DNA of 64,000 nucleotides from Streptosporangium canum (GTDB lineage Bacteria; Actinomycetota; Actinomycetes; Streptosporangiales; Streptosporangiaceae), in NCBI RefSeq assembly GCF_900113865.1, contig NZ_FOQY01000029.1:24848-88847 (forward strand), in the 5' to 3' direction. Shown here piece after piece: positions 63,658-64,000 of the stretch. Below the pieces are notes generated by a model that ran no database searches, was not told where the DNA came from, and was given only the letters and a program-made list of their open reading frames with translations. The position numbers and the translations under genes are program-made. The first letter of the stretch is position 1. Each line of letters opens with the position of its first letter.

Positions 63658-64000
63658 TCAGAGTTCGATGCGGTGCGGGACGAAGGACGACGTGTCGTCG
63701 GTGATGAACCCTGAGGTCTCACGGATGCCGACCCCGGCCGCCTCGTCGTGGATGATCCAGGCGCCGAGCACGGGACGCCAGCCGTCGAAGACGGGCAGCG
63801 GCTGGAACTCCTGGTAGACGTGACCTTCGGCGCCGTAGCCGCCGGAGGTCTCGACGCGGTCGCCCGGGGTGACGATCCGCATGTTCGCGCCCTCCCGGCC
63901 GAGCAGGGGCTTGGCGATGTGGGAGGCCATGTCGCGGGGGCCGTCGAGGTAGGCCGGCAGCAGGTTCGGATGGCCGGGATACAGCTCCCAGAGCACCGCG
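63658..64000 (-). CDS. Glutathionylspermidine synthase-like ATP-grasp protein, 3' end only
   Basis: The last 114 residues run off the right edge; the first codons seen are internal. LWELYPGHPNLLPAYLDGPRDMASHIAKPLLGREGANM and HVYQEFQPLPVFDGWRPVLGAWIIHDEAAG are the conserved end of the preATP-grasp/Gsp synthase family. These ligases join amines or peptides; the actinobacterial substrate is unknown. DUF350 follows 15 bases after its stop. Confidence 0.85.
   Translation of the reverse strand, partial: AVLWELYPGHPNLLPAYLDGPRDMASHIAKPLLGREGANMRIVTPGDRVETSGGYGAEGHVYQEFQPLPVFDGWRPVLGAWIIHDEAAGVGIRETSGFITDDTSSFVPHRIEL

Overview
The window is high-GC actinobacterial DNA. GTG and TTG starts with GGAGG-type ribosome sites are common, genes overlap by ATGA or GTGA, and the gene set (HrdB-type principal sigma factor, F420-type reductase remnant, DUF3145, DUF5998, DUF7455, PucR-type fatty-acid regulator) is actinobacterial. 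Content and gene order suggest a filamentous actinomycete, most likely of the Streptosporangium/Nonomuraea kind. The genus is inferred, not proven. I found no tRNA, rRNA, CRISPR array or insertion sequence.

Layout. 1-9.3 kb is accessory: a secreted collagen-like protein cut by the window edge, a DoxX protein followed by a 5'-truncated F420-NADP reductase remnant, an MFS exporter, and a pair made of a TPR/membrane/split-barrel protein and a membrane-anchored twin CbxX-type AAA ATPase. 9.6-15.4 kb is a complete peptide/nickel-class ABC importer operon (two permeases, a fused double ATPase, a lipoprotein). 15.5-20.9 kb has an AlkZ-like protein and the 5-oxoprolinase genes pxpA-pxpB-pxpC behind a DUF1841 protein. 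21.6-34.8 kb holds housekeeping genes: a PAS-GAF-SpoIIE phosphatase, the HrdB-type sigma factor, yaaA, and the second type II topoisomerase pair parE and parC, with small genes between them. S. coelicolor also has hrdB, parE and parC close together.

34.9-45.5 kb looks like an accessory insertion between conserved genes: GNAT, TauD-type dioxygenase, SulP transporter, RecQ-like helicase with a phosphoribosyltransferase-like tail, and a TetR-controlled ferredoxin-P450-ferredoxin operon divergent from an MFS exporter. 44.6-51.0 kb returns to conserved genes: PfkB kinase, a GNAT/acyl-CoA synthetase fusion, DUF5998, an alkaline-phosphatase-superfamily protein and a sulfurtransferase.

51.0-55.5 kb is the most interesting part. 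One leftward unit encodes a subtilisin-family protease without a signal peptide, an ECF-like sigma factor, a small unknown protein and a TPR-CHAT (caspase-like) protease. This resembles the TPR-CHAT/substrate/sigma-factor logic of type III-E CRISPR, but no CRISPR genes are present. 55.7-63.1 kb is the core fatty-acid synthesis operon (fasR-like regulator, fabD, fabH, acpP, fabF, accD6-like) with DUF3145 beside it. A DUF350 membrane protein and the end of a glutathionylspermidine-synthase-like ATP-grasp gene close the window.

Short tandem repeats of 28-38 bp occur at five non-coding or stop-codon sites and are a recurring oddity of this DNA.
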